This document shows positions 29,915 to 39,150 of a DNA stretch of 64,000 nucleotides, one piece after another (position 1 is the first letter of the stretch; every line of letters begins with the position of its first letter). The position numbers were made by a program, and so were the translations under genes. Source of the DNA: an uncultured Acidobacteriaceae bacterium (GTDB taxonomy: Bacteria > Acidobacteriota > Terriglobia > Terriglobales > Acidobacteriaceae); NCBI GenBank assembly GCA_903911925.1, contig CAIWFH010000023.1, positions 1 to 64,000 on the forward strand, read 5' to 3'. Below the pieces are notes generated by a model. The model was not told the DNA's origin. It saw nothing but the letters and a program-made list of their open reading frames with translations, and did no database searches.

Positions 29915-30966
29915 GCAACCAATGCCTTCGCATTCTCGCCCCAGGCGCCGTCAAGCTGGAAGAATTGCCCATGCCTGCGCTCGCGGATGGCGAAGTAGCC
30001 GTCCGTGTTCACTACGTCGCTCTCTGCGGTTCCGACATCAAGCTCTTTCATGGCGCCTACAAAGCGCCCCATAACTATCCCATTGTCCTTGGCCATGAAT
30101 GGGTAGGCCAAATCGAGGATGTCTCGCCCTCGGCCCTCCCTCACTGGGCAGTTGGTGAGGTCGTCACCGGAGACTGTTCGCTCTTTTGCGGCGAATGCGC
30201 CAATTGCTCCACCGACAAGAACCACTGCCTTCGCATCCAGAAGAGGGGCATTACGCGCGACGGCGCATGTGCGGAGCATATCGCTGTCCACTTTCGTCAT
30301 CTGCACCGCTGCCCAGTTGTTGACGACATCCAGCCCTATGCCCTCACAGAGCCAATGTCCGTTGGAATACAGGGAGTCTTGAATCGTATCCCATCCGCCA
30401 CGCTTGATCGGGTGCGCAGGGCGCTAATCGTAGGCGCCGGCGGTATTGGCATTTCCACGTTGATTTCGTTGCTTGACTTCGGCATCCCGGAGATTGTCAT
30501 GGCTGACCCTGTTCGGGCAAAACGCCTTCTGGTTTCGTCTTTCAATCTTCCGAATGTTCTGACAGTTTCCGAAATGCCCCCCGAGTCGGATAGCTTCGAT
30601 CTGATTGTTGAAGCTGCCGGCAGTGGCCAGGCGCTCCAGCAGGCATTCCGGTTGGCCGCTCCCTGCTCAACCGTCGTTTGCCTCGGCCATCAGTCGAACG
30701 TGGAACTCGACTGCGGGGTCCTGGTCAAGAAGTCGCTCAATCTTCTGGGGAGTATTGGTAGTTCAGGAGGCTTCGAGCGGGCTATCAATACAATTCAATT
30801 GCGGGCTGATATGGTAAAAAGCATGATCACCCGAACTGTACCGCTTGCCAAGGCTGAGGCTTTTTTCCGCGATGACCTCGACCACGAAGTGAATGTAAAA
30901 ATACTGATCGACCTCGCTTCCACGCAGACATTTGACTGTGGCACCGAGTTTTTGGGCAATCGATGA
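29911..30966 (+). CDS. Zinc-dependent alcohol/polyol dehydrogenase (MDR family)
   Basis: VHYVALCGSDIKLFHGAY, YPIVLGHEWVGQI, structural Zn CGECANCSTDKNHCL, ALIVGAGGIGISTLI; 4-bp overlap with previous gene. Confidence 0.92.
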   Translation: MSNQCLRILAPGAVKLEELPMPALADGEVAVRVHYVALCGSDIKLFHGAYKAPHNYPIVLGHEWVGQIEDVSPSALPHWAVGEVVTGDCSLFCGECANCSTDKNHCLRIQKRGITRDGACAEHIAVHFRHLHRCPVVDDIQPYALTEPMSVGIQGVLNRIPSATLDRVRRALIVGAGGIGISTLISLLDFGIPEIVMADPVRAKRLLVSSFNLPNVLTVSEMPPESDSFDLIVEAAGSGQALQQAFRLAAPCSTVVCLGHQSNVELDCGVLVKKSLNLLGSIGSSGGFERAINTIQLRADMVKSMITRTVPLAKAEAFFRDDLDHEVNVKILIDLASTQTFDCGTEFLGNR

Positions 30967-31916
30967 CCAGCCAGACAAGCAGCGCCCCAGAGAAGCGAAG
31001 TTGGAGCAGGACCACCTGGCTGGAACTCATCGGGATTGTCCTCTTCTGGTCTGCCAACTGGCCAATCACAAAGTCTATTCTCATCTATGCGTCGCCCATG
31101 GCGTTCACTGCCATACGCTTCGTTTGCGCGCTGGCGGTAATGGCCGTTGTCTCAGTTCTGGCTCGCCAACCATTAAGGCCCGTTGCAGGGGAGAAGTCCG
31201 GCCTCGCCCTCGTTGGCCTCTTGCAAATTGGAGGAATGCTCGGCTTCAGTTTTGCTGGACTCGAGTACCTCGGACCTGGGCGTGCGGCCGTTCTTACATA
31301 CACAATGCCCATCTGGTGCATCCCGCTGGGCTGGCTCCTTACCCGCGACCGCATCAATCTGAGTGGCGTGATCGGCGGCCTTCTGGGCCTCGCAGGTCTC
31401 CTGGTCTTTCTCAACCCGGCGTTGATCAGTTGGTCTGACCGCCGAATCCTGCTCGGCAACGGCCTGGCTCTTGCTGGTGCCTTGTGTTGGGCACTGGGCG
31501 CCTGCCTCTATCGGCGGCGACGCTGGCAAACAGGATTCTGGACGCAAACCTTCTGGCAGGTTCTCGCAAGCGCGATCGTTCTTTCGGTTCCGCTTTGGCT
31601 TCTCGGTGCGCGCCGCCCCATCGTCTGGACTGCAAGTCTCATCGTGGTGCTTGCTTACAACGCAATCGTAACCACGGCCCTTTGCTATTGGTGGTGGGGC
31701 AAAGTGCTGGCAACCACATCCGCTGCGCGCGCGGGCCAGTTCCTCACCCTGGTTCCTGCCTCTGCGCTGCTCATGAGCAAGGCATTTTCAGGTGAAGCGG
31801 TCGGCCTGAGCGCGCTCGTTAGCGTACTCCTGATCTCGGCTGGAGTAATTGTCACGCTTCGTGGCAGAACTCCGCCGACGCCAATATTGCCAATAGCCGA
31901 TTCAGATGGACTCTGA
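30963..31916 (+). CDS. EamA/DMT-family transporter
   Basis: Ten hydrophobic segments, duplicated EamA pattern; 4-bp overlap with the dehydrogenase gene. Confidence 0.88.
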   Translation: MTSQTSSAPEKRSWSRTTWLELIGIVLFWSANWPITKSILIYASPMAFTAIRFVCALAVMAVVSVLARQPLRPVAGEKSGLALVGLLQIGGMLGFSFAGLEYLGPGRAAVLTYTMPIWCIPLGWLLTRDRINLSGVIGGLLGLAGLLVFLNPALISWSDRRILLGNGLALAGALCWALGACLYRRRRWQTGFWTQTFWQVLASAIVLSVPLWLLGARRPIVWTASLIVVLAYNAIVTTALCYWWWGKVLATTSAARAGQFLTLVPASALLMSKAFSGEAVGLSALVSVLLISAGVIVTLRGRTPPTPILPIADSDGL

Positions 31917-31989
31917 TCTCTGATAGCGATTCCTCTGATTGAACGAAGGTCTCCAGGCCGTGCTCAGAGCACAGCCTGGATCTTCTAGG

Positions 31990-32586
31990 CTACCCCTTCA
32001 CCCTCCAGTAGCCCTCTCCGGCGCAACTCATGCACAATGCCTGCTCATCCTTCATCACTTCTCGCTGGTTGAGAACTTCCTCCCCGCAGGCGGAACACGT
32101 AGTGCGCTTGCCGGGCTTTCCGACAATCGCTTCCAAATCCAGATTGAGCGCAACCTCACGACAGAGGACAATATCCTCATTCGGAAGTCGCTGGTACGCT
32201 TCAAGCTGCGCCTGCCAGCGATTGCCGGCCTCTGGCGCGAACTCGGCAGCTCGCTTGCGCACGTCAGGCGAAGGGAAGAACCGGATGGCCGCTCCGCTTA
32301 AGGTATCGACAAAGGTGGCTGCCACTTTTCCGTAATCCACCAATCGCAGCGTCCGGTGCCCCATGGAACAACCGGTCGCAACGCTAATGCCGTCGGCAAA
32401 GCAGCCATCTGACTCCACAAATGCGATCAGGCGTTTGCCGCTCTGGGGCAGCTCAATGGGGAACTTCTCAGCAGCAAGCATCCCCATTCGCACTCCCAGA
32501 ACCTGGCGCGGACAGAGATGTTTGTGCAGAGCACCCGTTTGTTCAAGCAGCGCACTCAACTCCGGTCTCACAATCACTGTCGCCAT
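31990..32586 (-). CDS. FmdE-like protein (formylmethanofuran dehydrogenase subunit E family) with C-terminal zinc finger
   Basis: HLCPRQVLGVRMGMLAAE; VESDGCFADGISVATGCSMGHRTLR; C-terminal CSACGEEV...CMSCAGEGYW. Confidence 0.87.
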   Translation of the reverse strand: MATVIVRPELSALLEQTGALHKHLCPRQVLGVRMGMLAAEKFPIELPQSGKRLIAFVESDGCFADGISVATGCSMGHRTLRLVDYGKVAATFVDTLSGAAIRFFPSPDVRKRAAEFAPEAGNRWQAQLEAYQRLPNEDIVLCREVALNLDLEAIVGKPGKRTTCSACGEEVLNQREVMKDEQALCMSCAGEGYWRVKG

Positions 32587-32705
32587 CTTCCCGAATCCTG
32601 CGCGATCCACCCCAGCCTGCCCCCATCAACGTAGCGCGATTGTAGTTATCAGCGCAACTTGGGTGACTGCAATCCCCGGTTCTACGGTTACACTTTCAGC
32701 CAGTC

Positions 32706-33683
32706 CTAGCCCCCGATTGCCGACATCGAAACGAAACCGCTCGATTGCAGCCCCTCTGACAGATTGTGCCTCAGAGGCTTCTCGCGGATAATCGTGGTCA
32801 GAATCTGTTGTAGCGCATCATCCCCTTGCAGCAGGTGCGGTCTCAAGTCGGTTGCTTCCCGCGAGAAGAGGCATCCGCGCGCCATCCCGTCCGATGAAAT
32901 CCGAATTCGGTTGCAGCCCGCGCAAAAATGCCTCGATACAGGGCTGATCACGCCGACCGTCGCCTGGCTGGCATCCAGTTGAAAATATCGTGCCGGGCCG
33001 GCTCCTTCAATCCGCGGTAAAGGCGTCAATCGATACCTGGAGGCGAGCCGCATCAGGATTTCGCCAGAATTGATATAGAGCGAATCCCAGTTGCTGTCTC
33101 CGTTGGTCGGCATGTACTCAATGAACCTGACTGTCAATCCCCTGCCTGTGGCAATTCCGGCAAAATCCAGAATCTCGTTGTCGTTCACTCCGCGCATGAC
33201 CACGACATTGATTTGCGGAGTTGGGAACCCCGAGCGCTCAGCCGCGTCAATCCCGGCAAGCACGCGCCGAAGGTTGCCGCCCCCGGTAATTTCTGCGAAG
33301 CTCTCCGGCTTCAACGAGTCAAGACTGATGTTCAGCCGCTTCACTCCCACTTGGCGCAACGAATCGGCCATCTTGGCCAGCAGTATTCCATTGGTCGTCA
33401 ACACAACTTCACCGATGCCAGATATCCCGTTCATGCGCTCAAGGAATGAGACGATGCCTGGGCGCACCAACGGTTCTCCCCCGGTTATTCTGATCTTTCG
33501 AATGCCCAGTTTCGCGGACTGTTGGGCCACACGAAACAGATTGTCGAATGAAAGCAGCGGCAGCCCGGGCAGCCTCGTCATCTGGCCCTGTGGTACGCAG
33601 TAGCGGCAGCGCAGGTTGCACCGGTCTGTCACTGAAAGACGCAGATAGCTGATTTGGCGGTTATACGTATCCGCAAGGCTCAT
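32706..33683 (-). CDS. moaA: GTP 3',8-cyclase
   Basis: YLRLSVTDRCNLRCRYCVP radical-SAM motif; IRITGGEPLVRPG; HFCAGCNRIRISSDGMARGCLF second cluster; C-terminal MSAIGG. Confidence 0.96.
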   Translation of the reverse strand: MSLADTYNRQISYLRLSVTDRCNLRCRYCVPQGQMTRLPGLPLLSFDNLFRVAQQSAKLGIRKIRITGGEPLVRPGIVSFLERMNGISGIGEVVLTTNGILLAKMADSLRQVGVKRLNISLDSLKPESFAEITGGGNLRRVLAGIDAAERSGFPTPQINVVVMRGVNDNEILDFAGIATGRGLTVRFIEYMPTNGDSNWDSLYINSGEILMRLASRYRLTPLPRIEGAGPARYFQLDASQATVGVISPVSRHFCAGCNRIRISSDGMARGCLFSREATDLRPHLLQGDDALQQILTTIIREKPLRHNLSEGLQSSGFVSMSAIGG

Positions 33684-34735
33684 GCGCGCAACTTTCCGGG
33701 GTCGGCATATTCGTCCGCATTTAGAAACAGCCGCCGCCTCGTGGGGAACAGCGATATGTCGCGGTTCTTGGCAAAGGTTCCCCAAAGTCCTGACGGCATT
33801 TTGAGCATTACAACCACAGCCACCACGCCAAGAACGATGAGGTACCAGCTTCCCAAGTCAGCCAGGTATTGCCTTAGAAGAAAGAACACCAGCGTACCCA
33901 CAATGGGTCCTTCGAGGGTTCCAATTCCGCCAATGACAACAATGAAGATCATGTAACTGGTCCAGTTGATGTCGAATGCCGCGGCAGGCGATATCCGAAG
34001 CTTTGAAAGATAGATCAGCGCGCCGGTTAGAGCCGTGCCAAAACCGGTGCCCACAAAGACCAGAAGCTTGATTCGCAGGCTGTTTACTCCGACGCTGCGG
34101 GCTGTTGCCTCGTTGTCACGAATTGCCGTCAACGCAAGACCTGCCTGGGAACGCAGTAGGACATAAGAGCAAACGATGGAAAGAAGGGCAATCAGAAGTG
34201 CCGCGCCATACAATACGGTGTCGCGGCTAAATGGCCCGATTCTCACCGCCCGGGCTACTGCGGCGAGCAAGCTTATTCCCGATCCGGCGCCAAGGCTTTT
34301 GACCTCGGAGAAGGCCAGCTTGAAAGTTTCAGCCACCACCCATGTTCCAATGGCCAGGTAAGCTCCGTGGAGGCGGAAGACGATCAACGCTCCAGGAACA
34401 GCAACCAAGCCGCCAACCACTCCTGCCAGCACCAGCGCGGCAACGGGATTCCACCCCATGCGCATGGCTGCAAAGAATACAACGTACCCTCCAAGGCCGA
34501 GAAACGCCTGTTGCCCCAGCGAGATGATCCCGGCGAATCCGGCCAGCAGGTTCCACATCTGCGCGAGCGCAAGAAAGTAGAAGAACTCGACCAGCAAGCT
34601 CAGATGACCGCGGTCGATCCAGGAGGGCGCGGAAATCAAGAACGCCACGAGCAATGCCGCGCCTACGGCGGAAATGCACGATACAGGCGAACTCTGTTTT
34701 ACCCTGATGGCGCGCGCCTTCAACTCAGTCGTCAT
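33680..34735 (-). CDS. livM: Branched-chain-amino-acid-type ABC transporter permease (LivM)
   Basis: AQMWNLLAGFAGIISLGQQAFLGLGGYVVF; YMIFIVVIGGIGTLEGPIVGTLVFF. Confidence 0.92.
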   Translation of the reverse strand: MTTELKARAIRVKQSSPVSCISAVGAALLVAFLISAPSWIDRGHLSLLVEFFYFLALAQMWNLLAGFAGIISLGQQAFLGLGGYVVFFAAMRMGWNPVAALVLAGVVGGLVAVPGALIVFRLHGAYLAIGTWVVAETFKLAFSEVKSLGAGSGISLLAAVARAVRIGPFSRDTVLYGAALLIALLSIVCSYVLLRSQAGLALTAIRDNEATARSVGVNSLRIKLLVFVGTGFGTALTGALIYLSKLRISPAAAFDINWTSYMIFIVVIGGIGTLEGPIVGTLVFFLLRQYLADLGSWYLIVLGVVAVVVMLKMPSGLWGTFAKNRDISLFPTRRRLFLNADEYADPGKLRA

Positions 34736-35604
34736 TCTGTCCTCCTCGGAAACAGCCCGCGAGGACAAAGAATCAGAATTGCCAGAAAGACGAGGTGACC
34801 TGAAAGTAGCTGCCAACCTGGCGAGAATCGCGCACCCGTGGTTTGCGCCATTCCCAGAATCAACCCGCCTGCAAGCGTTCCCCACAGGGACCCAAGGCCG
34901 CCAATGATTACAGCTTCAAACGCGAAGATCAGCCAGTCCGGCCCTGAGACCGCGTCGAAGCTGGCGCGAATACCGGTGAATACGCCGGCCACGGCCACCG
35001 TCACCATGGCAATACCGGCAGCCATCGCGAACAAGTGAGAAGTATTCACTCCCATCAATCCAGCCGTGCTCAAATCGGCAGAAGTGGCGCGGAGTGCGCG
35101 ACCGAGCTTTGTTCGATAAAGCATCCACTGAAGCAGGCCAATCATGGCGGCAGATACGCCGAGGGTCAGCAGTGGAAGCACTCCGATGGCCAGCCCGCCG
35201 GGAAGAGCAATGCTGGCAACTTCAAGTTTGCCTCCATGCAACTTTTGTGAATCTGCAGAGAAGCCCTGCAACAGGCCGTTCTGAATAATTACCGAAAGGC
35301 CGAAAGTAATCAACACCGGCCGCAAAATGTCCGCGCCAAATGCCGGATTCAGGATGACGCGCTGCAATACATAACCGACCAGAAACATCAGCGGAACAAG
35401 CAGAATCAGAGTCAGGAATGGCGAGGAGAACCCCGTGATCCGTTGCAGCCAGAGAGCAATGAACGCCGATAGCACGATAAAGTCTCCGTGCGCCACATTC
35501 ACCAGCCGCATGACTCCGAAGACAAGCGAGAGGCCCGCCGCAAACAGCGCGTAGATGGCGCCCAGCATCACTCCTTGCAAAATGCTGTCAATCCATCCAT
35601 TCAT
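34732..35604 (-). CDS. livH: Branched-chain-amino-acid-type ABC transporter permease (LivH)
   Basis: GVMLGAIYALFAAGLSLVFGVMRLVNVAHGDFIVLSAF; EAVIIGGLGSLWGTLAGGLILG. Confidence 0.94.
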   Translation of the reverse strand: MNGWIDSILQGVMLGAIYALFAAGLSLVFGVMRLVNVAHGDFIVLSAFIALWLQRITGFSSPFLTLILLVPLMFLVGYVLQRVILNPAFGADILRPVLITFGLSVIIQNGLLQGFSADSQKLHGGKLEVASIALPGGLAIGVLPLLTLGVSAAMIGLLQWMLYRTKLGRALRATSADLSTAGLMGVNTSHLFAMAAGIAMVTVAVAGVFTGIRASFDAVSGPDWLIFAFEAVIIGGLGSLWGTLAGGLILGMAQTTGARFSPGWQLLSGHLVFLAILILCPRGLFPRRTE

Positions 35605-36311
35605 GCGGCGCCTGCCAATCCAAAATAGGCGCGCGATACGTCTTCAGGTTTCAGTTCGCCGGCCCGGCCTGTCAACGAAACGCGTCCTTCCTGAAAGCAG
35701 TAGACCCTGTCTGCGAAGGCAAGCGCCTGCCGGACGTTTTGCTCCACGATGATCAACGTCACTCCTCGCTCCCTCACCGTTGTGAGCGTCTCGTAGATGT
35801 CATGGACGACCATGGGCGCAAGACCCAGTGAAAGTTCGTCGCACATCAACAACAGCGGGTTCGAAATCAGCGCCCGGCCAATGGCCACCATCTGCTGTTC
35901 TCCGCCGCTAAGCGAAAGCGCTGATTGCTTTGCCTTCAGCTTCAATTGTGGAAACGTCTCGTAGATATGGGTCAATGGCCACGCATCCTTTGTATTGGCA
36001 TATGCGCCCATTAACAGGTTTTCTTCTACCGTCAGGCTTGAGAACAGCCGGCGTCCTTCGGGAACCAGTGCGATTCCTCTCGACACAATCTGCCACGAGC
36101 GTAGCCCGGATATCGCCTCCTCTGCGAAGGTGATCGAGTTTCCCCGCCCGGTAACATTGCCCGCGATAGCATTCAGAAAGGTTGACTTCCCCGCCCCGTT
36201 CGCGCCGATGATGGCAATCACTTCTCCTGGATGGGCATGGAAGTCAACGTCGAAGAGAGCCTGGAAGTCGCCGTAATACGCATTCAACTTGGAGACTGAT
36301 AGAAGATTCAT
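35601..36311 (-). CDS. livF: ABC transporter ATP-binding protein (LivF)
   Basis: IIGANGAGKSTFLNAIAG Walker A; SLSGGEQQMVAIGRALISNPLLLMCDELSLGLAP. Confidence 0.95.
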   Translation of the reverse strand: MNLLSVSKLNAYYGDFQALFDVDFHAHPGEVIAIIGANGAGKSTFLNAIAGNVTGRGNSITFAEEAISGLRSWQIVSRGIALVPEGRRLFSSLTVEENLLMGAYANTKDAWPLTHIYETFPQLKLKAKQSALSLSGGEQQMVAIGRALISNPLLLMCDELSLGLAPMVVHDIYETLTTVRERGVTLIIVEQNVRQALAFADRVYCFQEGRVSLTGRAGELKPEDVSRAYFGLAGAA

Positions 36312-37030
36312 GCGGCCTCCATTCCCATGTAAATGCGTTTTACCAGCGAGCTCTGCATCACTTCGGCGGGATCACCTTCCATCACCATGGCTCCGAAGTT
36401 AACGACCATCAGACGCGTGGCCACCGCCATCAACGCGTGGACAATGTGCTCGATCCATAAGATTGTCGTGCCGCCCTGATGAACCAGCTTGATCATCTTC
36501 ACCAGTTCTCCAGCTTCGGCGTCAGTCAATCCCCCCGCGATCTCATCGAGCAGAAGCAACCGAGGTGATGAGCTGAGCGCCCGGGCTACTTCCAACGCCT
36601 TGCGTTCCAGTAGAGACAAGTTGCCTGCCAGAACGTTCGCCTTCTTGATCAGTCGCATCTGATCCAGGATCTCAGCGCAACGCAAGTAGCTTTGCGTTTC
36701 ACTTTTCCTGCCGCCGGCAGTGGCCGCAACCAGGCAGTTCTCCAACACTGTCATTTGGCAGAACGACCTGGGTATCTGGAACGTCCTGCCCATTCCTGCC
36801 CGGCACCGGTTCTCCATGCTCAGGGCAGTAATATTTTTCCCGATGAAATGCACGCTACCTGAGTCCGGCCGCAGACTGCCGCTGATCAAATTGAAGAGGC
36901 TCGTCTTCCCTGCGCCGTTCGGGCCGATGATCCCCAGAGCTTCCCCCTCTTTAACCGTCAGGTTCACCCCGTCAGCGACTTTGATGGCGCCAAAGCTCTT
37001 CGACAAATCCTCGATACGCAGCAGTTCCAT
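36308..37030 (-). CDS. livG: ABC transporter ATP-binding protein (LivG)
   Basis: IIGPNGAGKTSLFNLISG; GRTFQIPRSFCQMTVLENCLVA; LLLLDEIAGGLTDAEAGELV. Confidence 0.95.
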   Translation of the reverse strand: MELLRIEDLSKSFGAIKVADGVNLTVKEGEALGIIGPNGAGKTSLFNLISGSLRPDSGSVHFIGKNITALSMENRCRAGMGRTFQIPRSFCQMTVLENCLVAATAGGRKSETQSYLRCAEILDQMRLIKKANVLAGNLSLLERKALEVARALSSSPRLLLLDEIAGGLTDAEAGELVKMIKLVHQGGTTILWIEHIVHALMAVATRLMVVNFGAMVMEGDPAEVMQSSLVKRIYMGMEAA

Positions 37031-37033
37031 CCG

Positions 37034-38365
37034 TCACGCTCCATCGCTGTCGAGCGGTTGTAGGGCTGCCTGTGTGGGAATCTGCTTCTGTCCCTCGTCA
37101 TTTACAACCAGCAGGTTGAAGCGGGACTTGTTTGCGCTCACCCACTGGCCCCCAACCAGGGGCGTCTTGCAGACATTCTTTACCGGAGTTCCCGGCCATG
37201 AAATCGGCCCTACAATCGATCCGTAATTTGTGGCCAGAATTGCATTTCGTATTGCTTCCGGCGAATCGATGTTCCTGGTCCGCTTTAACACGTCAATTGC
37301 CACTTCAAAAAGCGCGTGCTTGAATCCCATCGGCGGCGTCCATTGCCTGCCTGTCTTCTGCTCGAACTCAGTGCAAAACTCTGCTGCCGTTTGGCCGGTT
37401 ACGCCAGAGCGGTAGGGATGGTTGGGAGACCACCACACCTCTGTTGACAGCCTGTGAGCTCGCTCTCCGATGCTCTCAACGGCCGCCGGAAACAATAGCG
37501 CCTTGGCTATAGTTGCAATCTTGGGTTTGAAACCTTGCTGCGCAGCCTGGCTCCAGAAAGTGGCAAATCCCGGCGGAGGCAATACGCCTGTGAGGATCTC
37601 AACCTGCGCGCTTTTGAATGCGCTGATCTGCGCGGAAAAATCGTTCGTCGCTGGTTCAAAACGCCCCGTATCTACCAGCTTGAAGCCCTTGGCCGCCAGA
37701 ACCTGTGGGAAGCCCTGCCTTGGGTCTGAGAATGCGTTGCCGTCGTTGTCGTTGCCCCAAAGCGCGCCAACCACCTTGTTGGTCTGCAGGCTTGCCCACA
37801 TGTTTGTGTAAACCGCCACCAGGTCTTCAATGCCCCAGAAAAAATGGAAGGTCCAATCAAACCCCTGCTCCGGAGTTCCTCCGCGGCCAAAGAAGTAAGG
37901 CTGCCACGGGGCGTCAGTAGTGATGCAGGGCACGCCAATGATCTCAGCCTGGTCTGAAACCGGATTCACTGTCTCCGGCGTATTTGCGGTCAGAATAATA
38001 TCTACGTTATCTGTCTTGATCAGGTCTGAAGCGACTTCAGCAGCGCGGTTGGGGTCGGATCTGCTGTCCTTCTCTATGATCTCCACCGGGTGAATCGTGC
38101 CTGCAATTGGCAGGCCGCCCGCCAGTGCCTTGCGGATTCCAGCCAGCACAAACGGGTCTGCCTCAGAGAAGGCCGCCAGCGATCCAGTGCGAGGACTTAC
38201 AAATCCGATCTTCACTGGGCGGTTCGCGGTGACGCGCGACCGGCAGCCGGTAGCGCCAGCAGAAGCGAGTAGGGCCAAAGTCGCGGATCCCTTGACAAAG
38301 TCGCGTCGCGAAACGCCGGTCGATCCTTCTTGTCGCAGATTCCTGGCTTCCGGCATGTCGCGCAT
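37034..38365 (-). CDS. ABC transporter substrate-binding lipoprotein (LivK-like) with Tat signal
   Basis: SRRDFVKGSATLALLASAGATGC Tat/lipobox; KIGFVSPRTGSLAAFSEADPFVLAGIRKAL periplasmic-binding protein type I pattern. Confidence 0.9.
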   Translation of the reverse strand: MRDMPEARNLRQEGSTGVSRRDFVKGSATLALLASAGATGCRSRVTANRPVKIGFVSPRTGSLAAFSEADPFVLAGIRKALAGGLPIAGTIHPVEIIEKDSRSDPNRAAEVASDLIKTDNVDIILTANTPETVNPVSDQAEIIGVPCITTDAPWQPYFFGRGGTPEQGFDWTFHFFWGIEDLVAVYTNMWASLQTNKVVGALWGNDNDGNAFSDPRQGFPQVLAAKGFKLVDTGRFEPATNDFSAQISAFKSAQVEILTGVLPPPGFATFWSQAAQQGFKPKIATIAKALLFPAAVESIGERAHRLSTEVWWSPNHPYRSGVTGQTAAEFCTEFEQKTGRQWTPPMGFKHALFEVAIDVLKRTRNIDSPEAIRNAILATNYGSIVGPISWPGTPVKNVCKTPLVGGQWVSANKSRFNLLVVNDEGQKQIPTQAALQPLDSDGA

Positions 38366-38431
38366 CTTCCTGTCACCCGTTCGTTGAAAATTCAATTTCT
38401 CTCGGGACGATTAATGGCTGTCAGATCGGTA

Positions 38432-38989
38432 CTAGCTGGCCAGGGCCTTGCCGGCCTCGTATGCACGAATCTTCAGCTCTGCATTGCGCTCCGCGCTTTC
38501 AGGATCGTTGCTATTTGTACAAACAATGTTCCCAACCAGGTCAAAGCCAAATGCCGGAAACATCGCAGATGTGTATTCGAAATAGGATTCGAACATGTGA
38601 GGATCTTCCATGCCCTGTGAATACACTGTCAGGAGTTTCTTTTTCCCGTATCGTGGCTGGCATTGCGCGTCCATCAATGGAAAGAACCGGTCGTAAAGAT
38701 TCTTCACCGGGCCCGTCATTTGCATCATGTAGATGGGAGAGCCAATCACAACAGCATCCGCGGTCTTCACTTTTTCAAGCGACGCAGTGACTTCATCATT
38801 GATGGCGCACTGTCCCTTTTCGCGCCTGCACGCAAAACAACTTTGGCAAGCCATGAACTTCATCTTGAAAAGGGTATAGATCTTTACCTGGGCTCCGCCG
38901 TCCTGTGCGCCGCGGGCCACTGTGTTCAGTATCGTAGCGGTATTCCCGTCCATGCGCGGACTGCCGTTGAAGAGAACTACTTGTTTCAT
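38432..38989 (-). CDS. Flavodoxin-fold NAD(P)H-dependent FMN reductase / iron-sulfur flavoprotein-like
   Basis: VVLFNGSPRMDGNTATILNTVARGA; CQSCFACRREKGQCAINDEV; ADAVVIGSPIYMMQMTGPVKNLYDRFF. Confidence 0.9.
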   Translation of the reverse strand: MKQVVLFNGSPRMDGNTATILNTVARGAQDGGAQVKIYTLFKMKFMACQSCFACRREKGQCAINDEVTASLEKVKTADAVVIGSPIYMMQMTGPVKNLYDRFFPLMDAQCQPRYGKKKLLTVYSQGMEDPHMFESYFEYTSAMFPAFGFDLVGNIVCTNSNDPESAERNAELKIRAYEAGKALAS

Positions 38990-39150
38990 TCTGCCTGTTC
39001 CGTTTCTAAGAGGGCGCCTTCACTGCCTTGATAATGCGGAAGAGACGCCCATTCCTGACTTCTTGGTCTGAATCAAAGCCAGGCGCGCCGTAGCGGTGAG
39101 GAGCGACGGGGAAAGGAGTCGTTCCTTTCCCCGCCAGTTCAAAGTTGTTC

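Noticed and set aside
29911-30966. Zn-dehydrogenase as phloroglucinol reductase
   Set aside because: It is an MDR-family protein; known phloroglucinol reductases are, to my knowledge, SDR-type. It sits in the cyclase operon instead.
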